Assembly: GCA_020630675.1 (NCBI GenBank)
Contig: JAHDIR010000007.1
Location: forward strand, 1 to 64,000
DNA length: 64,000 nt
Direction of reading: 5' to 3'
From: Bdellovibrionales bacterium
Lineage (GTDB): Bacteria; Bdellovibrionota; Bdellovibrionia; Bdellovibrionales; UBA1609
Shown: piece by piece, positions 48,343 to 57,818 of the stretch
Position numbering within the stretch: the stretch's first letter is position 1
Layout of the letters: every line of letters begins with the position of its first letter
Position numbers and translations under genes: made by a program
The notes under the pieces: model-generated
Told to the model about the DNA's origin: nothing
The model's input: the letters and a program-made list of their open reading frames with translations, nothing else
Database searches by the model: none

Positions 48343-48675
48343 ATGGAAGTAACAGCGAAGTTAAAATATGCAAAAGTGGGAACGCAAAAAGCAAGATTAG
48401 TTGCTGATGTTGTTCGAGGACAAGATGTAAATACAGCCATTAAGAACCTCACCTTTATGAAAAAAAAGTCTGCTTTATTGATTAAAAAATTAATTGAGTC
48501 AGCGGTTGCTAATGCTGAAAATAAGAATGTCATTGATGTGGACAATCTTTTTGTAAAAAAGATTACAGTTGATCAAGGTCCTTCTGCCAAAAGGTTTCGT
48601 CCAAGAGCTCAAGGTCGCGCCTTTCAGATTAAAAAGAAGATGAGTCACATTAACGTCGTTCTGGATGAGAGGTAA
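48343..48675 (+). CDS. rplV: 50S ribosomal protein L22
   Basis: L22 lines the exit tunnel with L4; its loop affects macrolide binding. The 110 residues show AKLKYAKVGTQKARLVADVVRGQDVNTA and the C-terminal loop VDQGPSAKRFRPRAQGRAFQIKKKMSHINVVL. No deletion in the beta-hairpin is apparent. Between rpsS and rpsC as usual. Confidence 0.98.
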   Translation: MEVTAKLKYAKVGTQKARLVADVVRGQDVNTAIKNLTFMKKKSALLIKKLIESAVANAENKNVIDVDNLFVKKITVDQGPSAKRFRPRAQGRAFQIKKKMSHINVVLDER

Positions 48676-48681
48676 TAAGGT

Positions 48682-49347
48682 ATGGGTCAGAAGGTAAATC
48701 CGATAGGTTTAAGAGTTGGTGTTATCAGAAGTTGGGATTCAAGATGGTATGCTCAAGGTGATAAGTATATTGAGAATCTTCACGAAGATTTAAAATTAAG
48801 AAAATACATCAAGAAAAAGCTCAAGCATGCTGGTGTTGCTAAAATTGAAATGGAAAGGGCGGCACAAAAACTTAAAATTATTATTTCTACAGCTCGTCCT
48901 GGTGTTGTTATTGGTAAAAAAGGAACTGGCATCGATATGCTAAAAACTGATATCCAAAAGCAAACTAAAAATGAAGTGTTTTTAAATATTCAAGAAATTA
49001 GAAAGCCTGATTTAGATGCTCAATTAGTCGCTGAAAATATTGCTCTTCAATTAGAAAAGCGTATTTCATGGAGAAGGGCTTTAAAGAAGTCTATGGCAGC
49101 CTCTGTTCGTAGTGGTGTTCGTGGTATTAAAATTATGGTAAGTGGTCGTTTAGATGGAGCAGAAATTGCTAGGTCTGAGTGGTACAATGAAAAGAGTGTT
49201 CCTCTTCATACGCTAAGAGCCGATATTGATTATGGAACTGCTGAGGCATTAACAACATACGGTATTATCGGAATTAAAACTTGGATCTACCGTGGAGATG
49301 TTCTTTCAACGAAAGAAATTGAGGAGGCCGGTCGTGTTAAGTCCTAA
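48682..49347 (+). CDS. rpsC: 30S ribosomal protein S3
   Basis: S3 lies at the mRNA entry site and has helicase activity with S4 and S5. The 221 residues begin [23 protein letters not shown]. The KH domain shows [20 protein letters not shown], and the C-terminal domain shows [36 protein letters not shown]. The C-terminal tail is short. Its last 14 bases overlap rplP. Confidence 0.98.
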   Translation: MGQKVNPIGLRVGVIRSWDSRWYAQGDKYIENLHEDLKLRKYIKKKLKHAGVAKIEMERAAQKLKIIISTARPGVVIGKKGTGIDMLKTDIQKQTKNEVFLNIQEIRKPDLDAQLVAENIALQLEKRISWRRALKKSMAASVRSGVRGIKIMVSGRLDGAEIARSEWYNEKSVPLHTLRADIDYGTAEALTTYGIIGIKTWIYRGDVLSTKEIEEAGRVKS

Positions 49348-49741
49348 ACGTGTAAAGTGGCGTAGGCAGCATCGCGGTGATTACCGTGGATTTGCTTACC
49401 GTGGTTCAAACTTAAATTTTGGTGATTTTGCTTTAATAGTGACCGAGGCAGGACGAATTACTTCACGTCAAATTGAAGCTAGTCGTATTGCAGTTAGTCG
49501 TTCTGTAAAAAGGGGCGGAAACCTTTGGATTCGTATTTTTCCTGATTTACCTATTACTAAAAAACCTATTCAAGTTCGAATGGGTAAAGGTAAAGGAAGT
49601 CCTGATTTGTGGGTGGCAAAAGTTAAGCCGGGCAGAATAATTTTTGAAATGAATGGTGTAACTAGAGAGCAAGCTGAAGAAGCCTTTAGACTCGCTTCAC
49701 ACAAGTTACCTTTGAAAACTAAATTTTTGGCAAGGGATTAG
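49334..49741 (+). CDS. rplP: 50S ribosomal protein L16
   Basis: L16 organises the A-site tRNA region. From a GTG at 49334 the product has 135 residues (E. coli 136) and begins [19 protein letters not shown], the family start. GAGGAGG (49321-49327) lies six bases upstream inside rpsC, which decides this start over an upstream in-frame ATG at 49292. Standard segments include [30 protein letters not shown] and [19 protein letters not shown]. Confidence 0.97.
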   Translation: MLSPKRVKWRRQHRGDYRGFAYRGSNLNFGDFALIVTEAGRITSRQIEASRIAVSRSVKRGGNLWIRIFPDLPITKKPIQVRMGKGKGSPDLWVAKVKPGRIIFEMNGVTREQAEEAFRLASHKLPLKTKFLARD

Positions 49742-49743
49742 TT

Positions 49744-49932
49744 ATGAAGTTTTCGGATATAAAAGATTTAAATAAAGAAGCTTTAACAAAGCAAAAAACT
49801 GACTTAAAAGCTCAGCTCTTTGAAATGAAGATGAAGCACAGCCTGGGTCAGCTTTCAAATACAGATGAAATTAGACGAGTTCGCAGAAATATTGCTCGTT
49901 ATAATACAGCTCTAGCAGCGGCAAAGGCTTAA
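49744..49932 (+). CDS. rpmC: 50S ribosomal protein L29
   Basis: L29 is a small two-helix protein near the tunnel exit. The 62 residues MKFSDIKDLNKEALTKQKTD...LFEMKMKHSLGQLSNTDEIRRVRRNIARYNT match the family. It lies two bases after rplP and ten before rpsQ. Confidence 0.96.
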   Translation: MKFSDIKDLNKEALTKQKTDLKAQLFEMKMKHSLGQLSNTDEIRRVRRNIARYNTALAAAKA

Positions 49933-49941
49933 GGAAGGTAA

Positions 49942-50232
49942 GTGATGACAAAAGATAGCACAAATAAAAGAGGGCGTTTGAACCAGGTTATCGGTGAAGT
50001 TGTTTCCGATAAAATGGATAAAACAATTGCTGTTAAAATCTTTAGATTGGTTAAGCACGAAAGATACGGAAAGTTTGTAAAAACATCTTCTGTTTTTAAA
50101 GCTCATGATGAAAAAAACGTAGCTAAAGTAGGCGATAAAGTTCAAATATACGAAACAAGGCCTTTAAGTAAATCGAAAAGATGGATGTTAAAGGATGTAC
50201 TTGAAACAGCTGCCAGTAAAGGGGGTCAGTAA
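49942..50232 (+). CDS. rpsQ: 30S ribosomal protein S17
   Basis: S17 is an early-binding 30S protein with an OB fold. The core [47 protein letters not shown] and the [15 protein letters not shown] segment are typical. The start is either GTG 49942 or the next codon ATG 49945; AAGGAAGG upstream fits both. About 95 residues, with a short polar N-terminal extension. The stop overlaps rplN. Confidence 0.97.
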   Translation: MMTKDSTNKRGRLNQVIGEVVSDKMDKTIAVKIFRLVKHERYGKFVKTSSVFKAHDEKNVAKVGDKVQIYETRPLSKSKRWMLKDVLETAASKGGQ

Positions 50233-50600
50233 TGATTCAAATGCAAACTAAGCTGAGCGTTGCCGATAACTCAGGAGCCAAGTCAGTGATGTGCATTAAA
50301 GTCCTTGGTGGAAGTCGACGTAGAACGGCGTCTGTTGGTGACATTATTGTTGTTTCTATCAAAGACGCTTTGCCAAAGTCTAAAGTAAAAAAAGGCGATG
50401 TAGCAAAGGCTGTTGTAGTAAGAACTATCCATAAGCTGAGAAGACCAGATGGAAGCTATATTCGCTTTGATGAAAACTCAGCTGTCTTAATCAATGCAAA
50501 CAAAGAGCCTATTGGAACACGTATTTTTGGTCCAGTGGCCAGAGAGCTGAGAGCTGGAAAGTATATGAAGATTATATCATTAGCGCCTGAAGTGCTATAA
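50232..50600 (+). CDS. rplN: 50S ribosomal protein L14
   Basis: L14 binds 23S rRNA at the subunit interface. The 122 residues are exactly the family length: [76 protein letters not shown]. The next gene is rplE, 14 bases on. rplX (L24), which normally sits between them, is absent. Confidence 0.98.
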   Translation: MIQMQTKLSVADNSGAKSVMCIKVLGGSRRRTASVGDIIVVSIKDALPKSKVKKGDVAKAVVVRTIHKLRRPDGSYIRFDENSAVLINANKEPIGTRIFGPVARELRAGKYMKIISLAPEVL

Positions 50601-50614
50601 CTGGAGTTATTAAC

Positions 50615-51157
50615 GTGAGTTATTTAAAGTCAAAATACGATAAAGAAATTGCAAAGGGTTTGATGAGTCAACTTAAGTTGAAGAACTCAATGCAAATCCC
50701 TTCTATACAGAAAGTAGTGATCAATGTCACTTACGCAGATGCCGTCAAAAACTCAAAACTTTTGAATAAGACTGTAGATGAGCTAACGGCCATTACTGGA
50801 CAAAAGGCAGTTATTACAAAAGCAAAAAAAGCCATCTCGAATTTTAAACTAAGAGAAGGTGTACCTCTTGGAGTGAAAGTGACTTTACGTCGTGATCGCA
50901 TGTGGTGCTTTTTGGATAAGTTTATTAACTTTACAGTTCCTAGAGTTCGTGATTTTCGTGGTCTCTCTTCAAAAGGTTTTGATGGTCGCGGGAACTATAA
51001 TATGGGTATGAAAGAGCAGATTGTATTCCCTGAAATAAACTACGATAAAGTAGATAAAATTCGCGGAATGAATATTACAATTTGTACATCAAGCAAAGAC
51101 GACGCCGGCGGAAGAGCTTTATTAGAAGCTTTAGGAATGCCTTTTAAGAAGAGTTGA
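50615..51157 (+). CDS. rplE: 50S ribosomal protein L5
   Basis: L5 binds 5S rRNA and contacts P-site tRNA. The 180 residues match the family: KYDKEIAKGLMSQLKLKNSMQIPSIQKVVINV, TGQKAVITKAKKAISNFKLREGVPLGVKVTLR, RDFRGLSSKGFDGRGNYNMGMKEQIVFPEI. The start is GTG with GGAG upstream. The N-terminus carries no fused L24 sequence. rpsH follows after ten bases, with no rpsN (S14) between. Confidence 0.98.
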   Translation: MSYLKSKYDKEIAKGLMSQLKLKNSMQIPSIQKVVINVTYADAVKNSKLLNKTVDELTAITGQKAVITKAKKAISNFKLREGVPLGVKVTLRRDRMWCFLDKFINFTVPRVRDFRGLSSKGFDGRGNYNMGMKEQIVFPEINYDKVDKIRGMNITICTSSKDDAGGRALLEALGMPFKKS

Positions 51158-51167
51158 GGAGAAATTA

Positions 51168-51557
51168 ATGGATACTATTGGAAACTTTTTAACAAGAGTT
51201 CGAAACGCCGGGATGGCTAAACATGAAAAAGTGGATGTTCCAAATTCAAACGTCCGAATTGGCCTGGCTAAAGTGCTACAAGAGGCTGGTTATATCAGAA
51301 GCTACAAAGTAGCTAAAGACGGTAAGCAAGGGGTTATGCGTGTTTACTTGAGATATGACCAAGATGGTCATCATAGCATCAAGAAAATTCATAGAGTTAG
51401 TACGCCAGGTAAAAGAATATATGTAGCTGCAGGAGAAATCCCTCAGGTGCGTTCTGGTTTTGGTTTAGCAATTTTGAGCACCAACAAAGGTGTTTTAAGC
51501 GGCGAAGAAGCAGCAAAGCAAAATGTTGGCGGCGAACTTCTTTGTAAGGTTTGGTAG
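51168..51557 (+). CDS. rpsH: 30S ribosomal protein S8
   Basis: S8 is a central 30S assembly protein and the spc operon repressor in E. coli. The 129 residues show DTIGNFLTRVRNAGMAKHEKVDVPNSN, then GYIRSYKV, RVSTPGKRIYVAAGEIPQVRSGFGLAILSTNKGVLSGEEAAKQNVGGELLCKVW. GAGGAG precedes the ATG. The site in rplE where E. coli S8 represses the operon was not identified. Confidence 0.98.
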   Translation: MDTIGNFLTRVRNAGMAKHEKVDVPNSNVRIGLAKVLQEAGYIRSYKVAKDGKQGVMRVYLRYDQDGHHSIKKIHRVSTPGKRIYVAAGEIPQVRSGFGLAILSTNKGVLSGEEAAKQNVGGELLCKVW

Positions 51558-51564
51558 GTGAATT

Positions 51565-52107
51565 ATGTCTAGAATTGGAAAATTACCGATTGCAATTGAA
51601 AAAGGTGTGGATGTTTCAATCTCGCCTGATAATGTTGTGACTGTTAAGGCTGGCAAAAACACAGAAGTAATTAATGTTAAGCCTGTTTTGACTGTTAAAA
51701 TTGAAGATGGAAACTTATCTCTCACTCGAAATAATGATGAAACTCAAACAAGGGCTTATCACGGTTTATATAGAACTTTGATTCACAATGCTATTGTTGG
51801 GGTGACTAAGGGTTGGAGTAAAGAGCTTGAGCTAAATGGTGTTGGTTATAGATCTGCCGTTAAGGGAAAAGTTTTAGAGCTTAACCTGGGCTACAGTCAC
51901 CCAATAAACTTTGACATTCCTGCCGGAATTGAAGTTAAGGTTGAAAAGAATACTAAAGTGACAGTGAGCGGAAGTAGTCGTGAACTTGTTGGCCAAGTAG
52001 CGGCAAAAATTAGAGGGTACAGACCACCTGAGCCTTATTTAGGTAAGGGCGTCAAGTATAGTGATGAAGTTATTAAACGTAAAGCCGGTAAGTCGGCTGG
52101 TAAATAA
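51565..52107 (+). CDS. rplF: 50S ribosomal protein L6
   Basis: L6 is near the factor-binding site. The 180 residues have the family duplication and ends: [71 protein letters not shown], and [31 protein letters not shown]. It lies eight bases after rpsH. Confidence 0.98.
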   Translation: MSRIGKLPIAIEKGVDVSISPDNVVTVKAGKNTEVINVKPVLTVKIEDGNLSLTRNNDETQTRAYHGLYRTLIHNAIVGVTKGWSKELELNGVGYRSAVKGKVLELNLGYSHPINFDIPAGIEVKVEKNTKVTVSGSSRELVGQVAAKIRGYRPPEPYLGKGVKYSDEVIKRKAGKSAGK

Positions 52108-52118
52108 GGGGTTTTGTT

Positions 52119-52496
52119 GTGCGGTTAACTCTTAAAAAAAGAACAAGTTCGCGTGTAAAAACAAAGATGAAAAATAAAGCTAGAATCCGTAAAAAAGTTT
52201 CTGGTACAGCTGAGCGTCCGCGTTTGACTGTCTTTAGAAGTGGTCGCCATACTTATGCGCAATTAATTGATGATGTTGCACGTACAACATTAGCTTCTGC
52301 TTCTAGTTTAGAAAAGTCTTTCAGCGAGTCTAGCAAAAGCAGTAAAGTGTCTGCCCAGCTTGTAGGAAAAATGATTGCAGAAAGAGCAAAAGAAAAAAAT
52401 ATTGAAAACGTGGTTTTTGATCGAAGTGGTTATGTTTATCACGGTCGTGTAAAGTCAGTAGCTGAAAGCGCAAGAGAAGCTGGATTAAACTTTTAA
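52119..52496 (+). CDS. rplR: 50S ribosomal protein L18
   Basis: L18 carries 5S rRNA into the 50S subunit. The 125 residues begin with a strongly basic tail ([25 protein letters not shown]). The core follows: [25 protein letters not shown] and [28 protein letters not shown]. It is slightly longer than E. coli L18. Start GTG with AAGGGG upstream. Confidence 0.97.
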   Translation: MRLTLKKRTSSRVKTKMKNKARIRKKVSGTAERPRLTVFRSGRHTYAQLIDDVARTTLASASSLEKSFSESSKSSKVSAQLVGKMIAERAKEKNIENVVFDRSGYVYHGRVKSVAESAREAGLNF

Positions 52497-52508
52497 GGGA
52501 GTGTATTT

Positions 52509-52976
52509 GTGAATAACGAAAATGTTGAAGCACAAGAACGTGTAGTTACAATTAACCGAGTGGCGAAAGTTGTAAAAGGTGGTCGTAGGTTTTCCTTTTC
52601 TGCTTTAGTTGTTGCGGGCACTGGCCAAGGTGATGTTGGTTTTGGTACAGGTAAGGCTGGAGAGGTTCCAGAGGCCATTGGAAAAGCTAGCCGTATCGCA
52701 AAAAAAACTATGCAAAACTATAAATTGAAAGAGAGTCGCACTATACCTCATGAAGTTGTTGGTATTTTTGGGGCCGCTAAGGTCATTCTTATTCCTGCAG
52801 CCCCTGGAACAGGAGTTATTGCTGGTGGTGCAGTCAGAGCGGTGCTAGAAACAGTAGGAATTAAAGATATTTTAACAAAGTGTGTTGGAACTAGAAACCC
52901 TCATAACGCTGTTCGAGCGACATTGCAGGGGCTAGGTCAGTTAGTGGATACAAAGCAAAGTCGAGTGGAAGGCTAA
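52509..52976 (+). CDS. rpsE: 30S ribosomal protein S5
   Basis: S5 contributes to decoding fidelity and mRNA unwinding. The 155 residues show the family core [27 protein letters not shown] and [26 protein letters not shown], then [46 protein letters not shown]. Start GTG with GGGAG upstream. Slightly shorter C-terminus than E. coli. Confidence 0.98.
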   Translation: MNNENVEAQERVVTINRVAKVVKGGRRFSFSALVVAGTGQGDVGFGTGKAGEVPEAIGKASRIAKKTMQNYKLKESRTIPHEVVGIFGAAKVILIPAAPGTGVIAGGAVRAVLETVGIKDILTKCVGTRNPHNAVRATLQGLGQLVDTKQSRVEG

Positions 52977-53005
52977 TAAACATAGAAAAGGTTTAAGGTG
53001 TAGTT

Positions 53006-53194
53006 ATGGCAAAGGCATTTAAAATTAAGCTTGTAAAAAGTTTGATTGGTAAAAATAAAAAGCAAAAAGACACAGTAAGGTGCTTAGGGCTTAGAAAAAT
53101 TAACCATGAAGTAGTAGTAAAAGATACTCCTGCTCAACGTGGACAAATTTTCAAAATCCAGCATATGTTAGAAGTTACACCTATCAACGATTAA
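53006..53194 (+). CDS. rpmD: 50S ribosomal protein L30
   Basis: L30 is a small 50S protein. The 62 residues [52 protein letters not shown] match the bacterial form. It lies between rpsE and rplO as usual. Confidence 0.96.
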   Translation: MAKAFKIKLVKSLIGKNKKQKDTVRCLGLRKINHEVVVKDTPAQRGQIFKIQHMLEVTPIND

Positions 53195-53217
53195 TTGAGA
53201 TAAGTACGGAGAAAATC

Positions 53218-53658
53218 ATGAGTTTATTAAGCGAATTGCAACCTAAGAAAGGGTCTACTCACAAAAAAAGACGTGTTGGTCGTGGTCAAGGTTCTGGCTG
53301 GGGAAAGCAGGCAGCTAAAGGTCACAAAGGTCAAAAAGCAAGGTCTGGAGCTCCTATCCGTCGTGGTTTTGAGGGTGGTCAAACGCCTTTACAAATCAGG
53401 CTTCCTAAATTTGGTTTTACCAACCAAAAATTCAAAAAAGTTTATGAAATTGTAAACCTTAAGCAGCTTGAAAAGTTTGAAGGTGATGTGACGCCGCAAA
53501 TTTTAAAAGATAAAGGTGTTACTCATAAAATAAATAGTGTTAAGATTCTAGGTGATGGTGAAATTAAAAAGGCCCTTAATGTAAAGGCCCATAAATTTAG
53601 TGCATCCGCCAAGAAGTCTATTGAAGCAGCTGGCGGAACTATAGAGGTGATCAAGTAG
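53218..53658 (+). CDS. rplO: 50S ribosomal protein L15
   Basis: L15 is a late 50S assembly protein. The 146 residues show the Gly/Lys-rich N-terminus ([38 protein letters not shown]), [18 protein letters not shown] and the C-terminal [22 protein letters not shown] precedes the ATG. The stop overlaps the secY GTG by one base. Confidence 0.98.
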   Translation: MSLLSELQPKKGSTHKKRRVGRGQGSGWGKQAAKGHKGQKARSGAPIRRGFEGGQTPLQIRLPKFGFTNQKFKKVYEIVNLKQLEKFEGDVTPQILKDKGVTHKINSVKILGDGEIKKALNVKAHKFSASAKKSIEAAGGTIEVIK

Positions 53659-54980
53659 TGGCAGCAACAACCCCCAAGTTATCTATTCCAACTGAGTTAA
53701 AACATCGTATCCTTTTCACTTTAGCAATGCTTGCGGTTTATAGAATCGGTGTTGCGGTGAGAGTACCAGGGGTTGATCCTGAAGCCGTCATGGGTTTCTT
53801 CCAACAGCAAAGTGGTGGTATTTTTGGTTTATTTAATACCTTTACTGGTGGAGCGCTTGAAAAGTTTAGTGTCTTTGCCCTAGGTATTATGCCTTATATA
53901 TCAGCATCCATTATCTTTCAGTTACTACAGGCTGCAATCCCTTACTTTGAATCGTTAAAGAAGGAAGGAGAGTCTGGTCGTAAAAAACTAAATCAATACA
54001 CTCGATACTCTACTGTTCTTCTGTCAATTGTACAGGGGTATGCGATGTCCTCTTGGCTGGCAAGCTCAAGTTATGATGGGCAGCCTCTTGTTGTGACTCC
54101 ATTTTTTGGACCAGTTCCTTTCTTGGTTGTGACTATTTTTACGTTAACAGCCGGGGCTTGCTTTATTATGTGGATTGGTGAGCAAATTACAGAGCGAGGA
54201 GTTGGTAACGGGGCCAGTCTTATCATTTTTGCAGGTATTGCTGCAGCCATACCATCAGGAGCTGCTAGTTTACTTCAGCTTGTACAAAAGGGTGAGATGA
54301 ACTTTTTACTCGCTTTAGTGATTGTTGCAGGGATGATTTTATCCATTGCAGCCATTGTTTTAATTGAGACTGGGCAGCGTAGAATTCAAGTTCAATACTC
54401 ACAGAGAGGCCAAGGTAAGCAGGCTATGCAGGCGCCAGCAAGTCACTTGCCTTTAAAAATTAACTTTGCCAATGTGATTCCTCCCATTTTTGCTTCAAGT
54501 TTACTCATGTTTCCGGCCACTTTAGCTCAGTTTACCTCCGCGCCTTGGGTTGAAAAACTTCAGCAATCTTTTATGCCAACGGGTTCTTTATATAATGTTA
54601 TTTTTATCGCTTTAGTGGTCTTTTTCTGTTTCTTTTATACAGAAATTGTTTTTAACCCAACTGAAGTGGCTGATAATTTAAAAAAATATGGCGGTTTTGT
54701 TCCTGGCGTAAGAGCTGGTAAAAGCACGGCTGATTATATCAAAAGGGTTTTAGATCGCTTAACAGTGACAGGTGCTGTCTACTTGAGCTTGATCTGTATC
54801 GTTCCAACATTACTGGTTCAAAAGATGAATTTGCCTTTTTTCTTTAGTGGAACAAGCCTTCTTATTTTGGTGGGTGTTGCTTTAGATACAACTCAGCAAA
54901 TACAGTCTCACCTTATTACTGCTAAGTATGATGGTGTAATGAAGGGAGTTAAATCTCGAAGTCGGAGGGTTCAGTATTGA
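53658..54980 (+). CDS. secY: Preprotein translocase subunit SecY
   Basis: SecY is the ten-helix inner-membrane channel for Sec export. The 440 residues are complete. Markers include AVYRIGVAVRVPGVDPEAV, the KFSVFALGIMPYISASIIFQLL plug/helix 2 region, TLTAGACFIMWIGEQITERGVGNGASLIIFAGI, and GFVPGVRAGKSTADYI near the end. The start is GTG overlapping rplO. The stop overlaps adk by four bases (TTGA). Confidence 0.98.
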   Translation: MAATTPKLSIPTELKHRILFTLAMLAVYRIGVAVRVPGVDPEAVMGFFQQQSGGIFGLFNTFTGGALEKFSVFALGIMPYISASIIFQLLQAAIPYFESLKKEGESGRKKLNQYTRYSTVLLSIVQGYAMSSWLASSSYDGQPLVVTPFFGPVPFLVVTIFTLTAGACFIMWIGEQITERGVGNGASLIIFAGIAAAIPSGAASLLQLVQKGEMNFLLALVIVAGMILSIAAIVLIETGQRRIQVQYSQRGQGKQAMQAPASHLPLKINFANVIPPIFASSLLMFPATLAQFTSAPWVEKLQQSFMPTGSLYNVIFIALVVFFCFFYTEIVFNPTEVADNLKKYGGFVPGVRAGKSTADYIKRVLDRLTVTGAVYLSLICIVPTLLVQKMNLPFFFSGTSLLILVGVALDTTQQIQSHLITAKYDGVMKGVKSRSRRVQY

Positions 54981-55618
54981 ACATTCTGCTCTTTGGTCCT
55001 CCTGGTGCTGGGAAAGGAACCCAGTCTGCGCTTTTAGTCGAAAAAGACGGCTATGCTCATATTAGCACTGGTGATATTTTAAGAGCAGCAATAAAAAATG
55101 AAACTCCCTTGGGGTTAGAGGCTAAAAAGCAAATAGACAAGGGTGAGCTTGTTCCTGACGAGGTTGTAACAGGCTTAGTCGATGAAGCCATTTCATCTTT
55201 AGGGCAACAACCTTTCATTTTAGATGGATTTCCAAGAACAGTAGTTCAGGCTGAAAATTTAGATGAAATTTTAAAAAATAAAGATAAAAAAATTAGTAAA
55301 GCCATATTTTTAGATGTCGACACTAATTTTCTAGTGAAAAGACTCTCAGGAAGAAGAGTTTGTAAGTCTTGTGGTGCCAGTTATCATGTTGATGCTAGTC
55401 CAACAAAAGTAGAGGGCATTTGCGACAAATGCTCTGGACAAACTTACCAGCGCACGGACGATGAGCCATCGGCAATTAATAAGAGGCTAGAAGTTTATGA
55501 GCAGCAAACTTCTCCTTTAAAATCTTATTATATTGAGGTGGGTAACTTTGTGAAGGTCGATGGTTTAGGAAGTTTTCCTGAAGTCTATGGGCGGATTAAA
55601 GAATTAATAGAAGTTTAG
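54977..55618 (+). CDS. adk: Adenylate kinase with zinc-type LID
   Basis: Adk interconverts ATP, AMP and ADP. The 213 residues have the P-loop FGPPGAGKGTQ, then HISTGDILRAAI and the LDGFPRTVVQAE segment. The long LID has four Cys (CKSCGASYH...CDKCSG), the zinc-binding form common in Gram-positives and rarer in gammaproteobacteria. The start is TTG, with GGAGG (54964-54968) eight bases upstream and a four-base overlap with secY, so it is translationally coupled. No map gene follows. Confidence 0.97.
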   Translation: MNILLFGPPGAGKGTQSALLVEKDGYAHISTGDILRAAIKNETPLGLEAKKQIDKGELVPDEVVTGLVDEAISSLGQQPFILDGFPRTVVQAENLDEILKNKDKKISKAIFLDVDTNFLVKRLSGRRVCKSCGASYHVDASPTKVEGICDKCSGQTYQRTDDEPSAINKRLEVYEQQTSPLKSYYIEVGNFVKVDGLGSFPEVYGRIKELIEV

Positions 55619-55795
55619 GCTCTTTGCTGTATTTTAAAGGGCTTTGGAAGAGTAAAAAATAGAAATTATTGGTTTTTTTATTGAGAAACCTAGACATTAA
55701 ATCGTCGGAGTGATAGCCTCAGCGATCGCAAGTGTTATATTTCTAGTTATTACATTTTTATTTAGTAATATTAAGTGTTTACAAGGAAAAGTACA

Positions 55796-55909
55796 ATGAA
55801 GGTTAGAGCGTCAGTAAAAAAAATGTGCCCAAAATGCAAAGTCATAAAACGTAAGGGTGTTATTAGAATTATTTGTGAAGTTAAAAAACATAAACAAAAA
55901 CAAGGTTAG
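55796..55909 (+). CDS. rpmJ: 50S ribosomal protein L36
   Basis: L36 is the smallest 50S protein. The 37 residues [20 protein letters not shown]...[13 protein letters not shown] carry the zinc ligands Cys11, Cys14, Cys27 and His32, the zinc-dependent form. AAGGA lies upstream of the ATG. It lies six bases before rpsM. infA is missing between adk and rpmJ, where the 177-base gap holds nothing recognised. Confidence 0.95.
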   Translation: MKVRASVKKMCPKCKVIKRKGVIRIICEVKKHKQKQG

Positions 55910-55914
55910 TATAT

Positions 55915-56289
55915 ATGGCTCGAATAGCAGGAACAGATTTACCTAAAAATAAAAGATTAGTTATTGCCCTTACTTATATCTATGGAGTGGGAAACACCCG
56001 TGCAAAAAGCATTTGCAAAAATGTGGGCCTAGATGAAAGCTTAAGAACTGATAGCTTAACTGATGAGCAGGTGGTTCAACTCAGAAATCATATTGATGAT
56101 AGTTTTAAAGTAGAAGGTGATTTACGTCGTGAAGTGGGCCTTTCAATTAAAAGATTAATGGATTTAGGTTGCTATAGAGGCCTAAGGCACCGAAAAGGCT
56201 TGCCGGTTCGTGGCCAGAGTACAAGACAAAATGCAAGAACAAGAAAAGGTCCGAAAAAGACGGTCGCTAACAAGAAAAAAGCAGTTTAA
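55915..56289 (+). CDS. rpsM: 30S ribosomal protein S13
   Basis: S13 contacts the 50S subunit and P-site tRNA. The 124 residues begin [34 protein letters not shown] and include [46 protein letters not shown]. The basic tail is standard. It lies 14 bases before rpsK. Confidence 0.98.
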   Translation: MARIAGTDLPKNKRLVIALTYIYGVGNTRAKSICKNVGLDESLRTDSLTDEQVVQLRNHIDDSFKVEGDLRREVGLSIKRLMDLGCYRGLRHRKGLPVRGQSTRQNARTRKGPKKTVANKKKAV

Positions 56290-56303
56290 GAGGTAGCAAA
56301 CTA

Positions 56304-56693
56304 ATGGCTGGAAAAAAATCAACTACGAAAAAGAAAAATAAAAGAAATGTACCTAGCGGTAGATGCTACGTGAATGCCGGTTTTGGTAATACAATTATTA
56401 CTATCACTGATGGTAGCGGTGGAGCTATTTGTTGGTCGACGGCAGGTATGTTAGGCTTTAAGGGAAGTCGTAAAGGTACTCCTTTTGCGGCTCAAATGGC
56501 AGCTGAAGATGTCGCTAAAAAGGCTATGGACATGGGTTTCAAGTCTTGCGAGCTTTTCCTTAGTGGGCCTGGTGCAGGTAGAGAGCCTGCGGTGAGAGCA
56601 ATAGCCAATGCCGGGATTCGTATTACATCTTTAAAAGATGTGACTCCAGTTCCTCACAATGGCTGCAGACCACCAAAAAGAAGACGTATTTAA
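56304..56693 (+). CDS. rpsK: 30S ribosomal protein S11
   Basis: S11 is a platform protein near the Shine-Dalgarno helix. The 129 residues show [60 protein letters not shown] and the C-terminal [16 protein letters not shown]. The next gene is rpoA; rpsD (S4), which often lies between, is absent. Confidence 0.98.
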   Translation: MAGKKSTTKKKNKRNVPSGRCYVNAGFGNTIITITDGSGGAICWSTAGMLGFKGSRKGTPFAAQMAAEDVAKKAMDMGFKSCELFLSGPGAGREPAVRAIANAGIRITSLKDVTPVPHNGCRPPKRRRI

Positions 56694-56728
56694 TTAATTT
56701 TTTTTAAAAGTTTTTGGGAGCAAAGATT

Positions 56729-57784
56729 ATGCAACAGCATTACTACAAATTTTGGAGAGACCTCATTAAACCAAAGTCTTTTGAGGTGGATAAAGATTCT
56801 CTTACCGATTCTTACGGAAAGTTTTCAGTGAAGCCCTTAGAGAGAGGCTTTGGTGTTACTTTGGGAAACTCATTACGTAGAGTTCTTTTGAGTTCTATGA
56901 TGGGTTCTGCTGTTTCTGCAGTAAAATTTGAAGGCGTATTACACGAGTTCAGTACAATCCCTGAAGTTCTTGAAGATGTTACAGATATTATTCTTAACTT
57001 TAAAGAAGTCAGGTTTCGTCAGTATACGGCCGAGCCATTAACTTTAAGAATTAGCAAACAAGGTCCTGGAGTTGTGACAGCTGCTGACATTCAAGTGACA
57101 GATCAAATTGAGGTTCTTAACCCTAATGCTCATATTGCCACCTTAGGTAAAGACGCTAAGTTTGATGCTGAAATTATTGTTACTTTTGGTCGCGGCTATG
57201 TTGGAGCTGAGGCAAATGAGCAAGATCTTCCTATTGGTTATATTGCCATTGATGCTTTATACAGTTCTATCCGTAAAGTTAATTATGCAGTAACAAATGC
57301 TCGTGTTGGTCAAAGAACTGACTACGACGCTTTATCTTTAGAGCTTTGGACAGATGGTTCAATAAAGCCAGAAGAAGCTGTTGCTTTAGCTGCAAAAATT
57401 TCTAAAGACCAAATGGATGTATTTGTTACTTTCGACGAGAATATTGAGCCGGAAGAGGAAGAAACTCAAGTTATTACTGGTCAGTTGAACGAAAACTTAT
57501 TTAGATCAGTGGATGACTTAGAGCTTTCTGTGAGAAGTGCGAACTGCTTGAAAAATGCAAACATCAGGCATATCGGTGAGTTGGTTGTTAGGTCTGAAGG
57601 TGAAATGTTAAAAACAAAGAACTTTGGTAGAAAGTCTTTGAATGAAATTAAAGAAATTTTAACGACAATGGGTCTAACTTTAGGAATGAAAATTGAAGGT
57701 TGGCCTCCAGTGGGTTGGGACCCTAATGCGGTCACTCCTCCAAGTCGTTCAGCTGGTACTGGTGACCAGGGTGGAATGCAATAA
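56729..57784 (+). CDS. rpoA: RNA polymerase subunit alpha
   Basis: RpoA dimerises to assemble the polymerase and its C-terminal domain contacts DNA and activators. The N-terminal domain shows [33 protein letters not shown]. The C-terminal domain holds [26 protein letters not shown] and [21 protein letters not shown] 56729 is preferred because GGGAG (56716-56720) is eight bases upstream; an in-frame TTG at 56714 overlaps that site. Length is 351 residues, about 20 longer than E. coli owing to a Pro/Gly/Ser tail. Confidence 0.97.
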   Translation: MQQHYYKFWRDLIKPKSFEVDKDSLTDSYGKFSVKPLERGFGVTLGNSLRRVLLSSMMGSAVSAVKFEGVLHEFSTIPEVLEDVTDIILNFKEVRFRQYTAEPLTLRISKQGPGVVTAADIQVTDQIEVLNPNAHIATLGKDAKFDAEIIVTFGRGYVGAEANEQDLPIGYIAIDALYSSIRKVNYAVTNARVGQRTDYDALSLELWTDGSIKPEEAVALAAKISKDQMDVFVTFDENIEPEEEETQVITGQLNENLFRSVDDLELSVRSANCLKNANIRHIGELVVRSEGEMLKTKNFGRKSLNEIKEILTTMGLTLGMKIEGWPPVGWDPNAVTPPSRSAGTGDQGGMQ

Positions 57785-57818
57785 ACAGTAAGTAAGATGC
57801 TCTAGTAGGAGAGTTTAG

